The notes beneath the pieces were generated by a model, which saw only the letters and a list, made by a program, of their open reading frames with translations, ran no database searches and had not been told where the DNA came from. Below, piece by piece: positions 63,794-64,000 of a DNA stretch of 64,000 bases. The position numbers and the translations under genes were made by a program. Positions within the stretch are counted from its first letter, which is position 1, and every line of letters starts with the position of its first letter. This stretch comes from Pseudonocardia sp. CNS-004 (GTDB lineage Bacteria > Actinomycetota > Actinomycetes > Mycobacteriales > Pseudonocardiaceae): positions 62,001-126,000 of the forward strand of contig MKJV01000134.1 in the NCBI GenBank assembly GCA_001942185.1, read 5' to 3'.

Positions 63794-63975
63794 GGCAGGT
63801 CTTCGGACTCGCGGGCGTGCACCTGCCGGTGCCCCTACTGGCCGTCGCTTCCCAGGTGGTGGCACACCCAGTGCTCCTGACGGCGGTCGTTCCCGCTCAC
63901 CGCTGCGGGGCAGTCCCGGACTCGCACCGGGTTCCCTCTCACGTCCCTCCGCCTGGCTGGCGGAGGGAACCATCA
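63794..63975 (-). promoter_or_regulatory. Cobalamin riboswitch of nrdAB
   Basis: On the minus strand the leader reads in order: a GGTTCCCTCCG/CGGAGGGA stem, GAGGGAACCCGGTGCGAGTC, GGGACTGCCCCGCAGCGGTG, AGCACTGGGT, CTGGGAAGCGACGGCCAGTA, and GAGTCCGAAGACCTGCC. These are the core and B12-box blocks of AdoCbl riboswitches. It ends 40 nt before the nrdA start. In Streptomyces the same arrangement represses B12-independent RNR when cobalamin is present. Confidence 0.93.
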
Positions 63976-64000
63976 GCGGCGGCGACACTACATGTGGTGG

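Noticed and set aside
1-64000. Insertion sequences, prophage genes, integrases or additional tRNA genes.
   Set aside because: None was recognised. No transposase motifs, terminal repeats or tRNA folds other than tRNA-Sec could be supported.

Overview
The window is about 72% GC, codes densely in GC-rich codons, and carries a gas-vesicle cluster with actinobacterial gene order, a selenocysteine set, F420-type and TetR genes, and a cobalamin riboswitch ahead of nrdAB. All of this points to a high-GC actinomycete, most likely Pseudonocardiaceae (Pseudonocardia-like). That placement is inference from gene content and composition.

Region 1 (1-34802, over half the window) is one almost uninterrupted plus-strand coding tract that enters from the left edge. 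It reads as a gigantic membrane polyprotein: a membrane N-part, short helix-turn-helix-like repeats, coiled coil, a SecA-like DEAD ATPase, six more HTH-like repeats, several MFS-like multi-TM blocks, a NUDIX hydrolase domain with a membrane tail, a PP2C-type phosphatase domain, more MFS-like TM blocks, another HTH, and recurrent 'TM - AxA - linker - TM' modules. It is cut by about 20 single-base frame changes. I list the in-frame pieces separately. The same kind of 1-nt shift occurs in serA, selA, selB, selD, nrdB and others. Consensus indel errors, mostly losses in short G/C runs, are therefore the simplest explanation, although some junctions carry stop/start overlaps (GTGA, TGATG) that would also fit an operon of coupled genes.

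Region 2 (34897-46855) is ordinary accessory and metabolic sequence: a membrane protein, a tryptophanase, a DUF692 (MNIO) C-terminal remnant with its small partner, a signal-peptidase-like S26 protein, a SerA-type dehydrogenase, small membrane or secreted proteins (DUF1772-like, DUF4328-like, DUF4232-like), a RibD/DHFR-like reductase, a membrane protein/winged-helix regulator pair and an MDR oxidoreductase.

Region 3 (46946-51281) is the selenium locus: tRNA-Sec, selD (minus), then selA-selB (plus). No selenoprotein was recognised beside it.

Region 4 (51313-57235) is a minus-strand gas-vesicle operon. In transcription order it holds two small proteins, a GvpY-like and an SRPBCC (GvpZ-like) protein, gvpA, gvpF, gvpG, gvpO, gvpJ, gvpL, gvpS and gvpK, mostly translationally overlapping.

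Region 5 (57642-63975) holds an F420-type monooxygenase divergent from a TetR regulator with a 15-bp inverted-repeat operator between them, a ModA lipoprotein followed by only a stub of modB, and nrdAB read leftwards from a cobalamin riboswitch. The NrdB has Phe at the radical-Tyr position, as in the Chlamydia class Ic enzyme. B12-dependent repression of a B12-independent RNR is known from Streptomyces and is inferred here.
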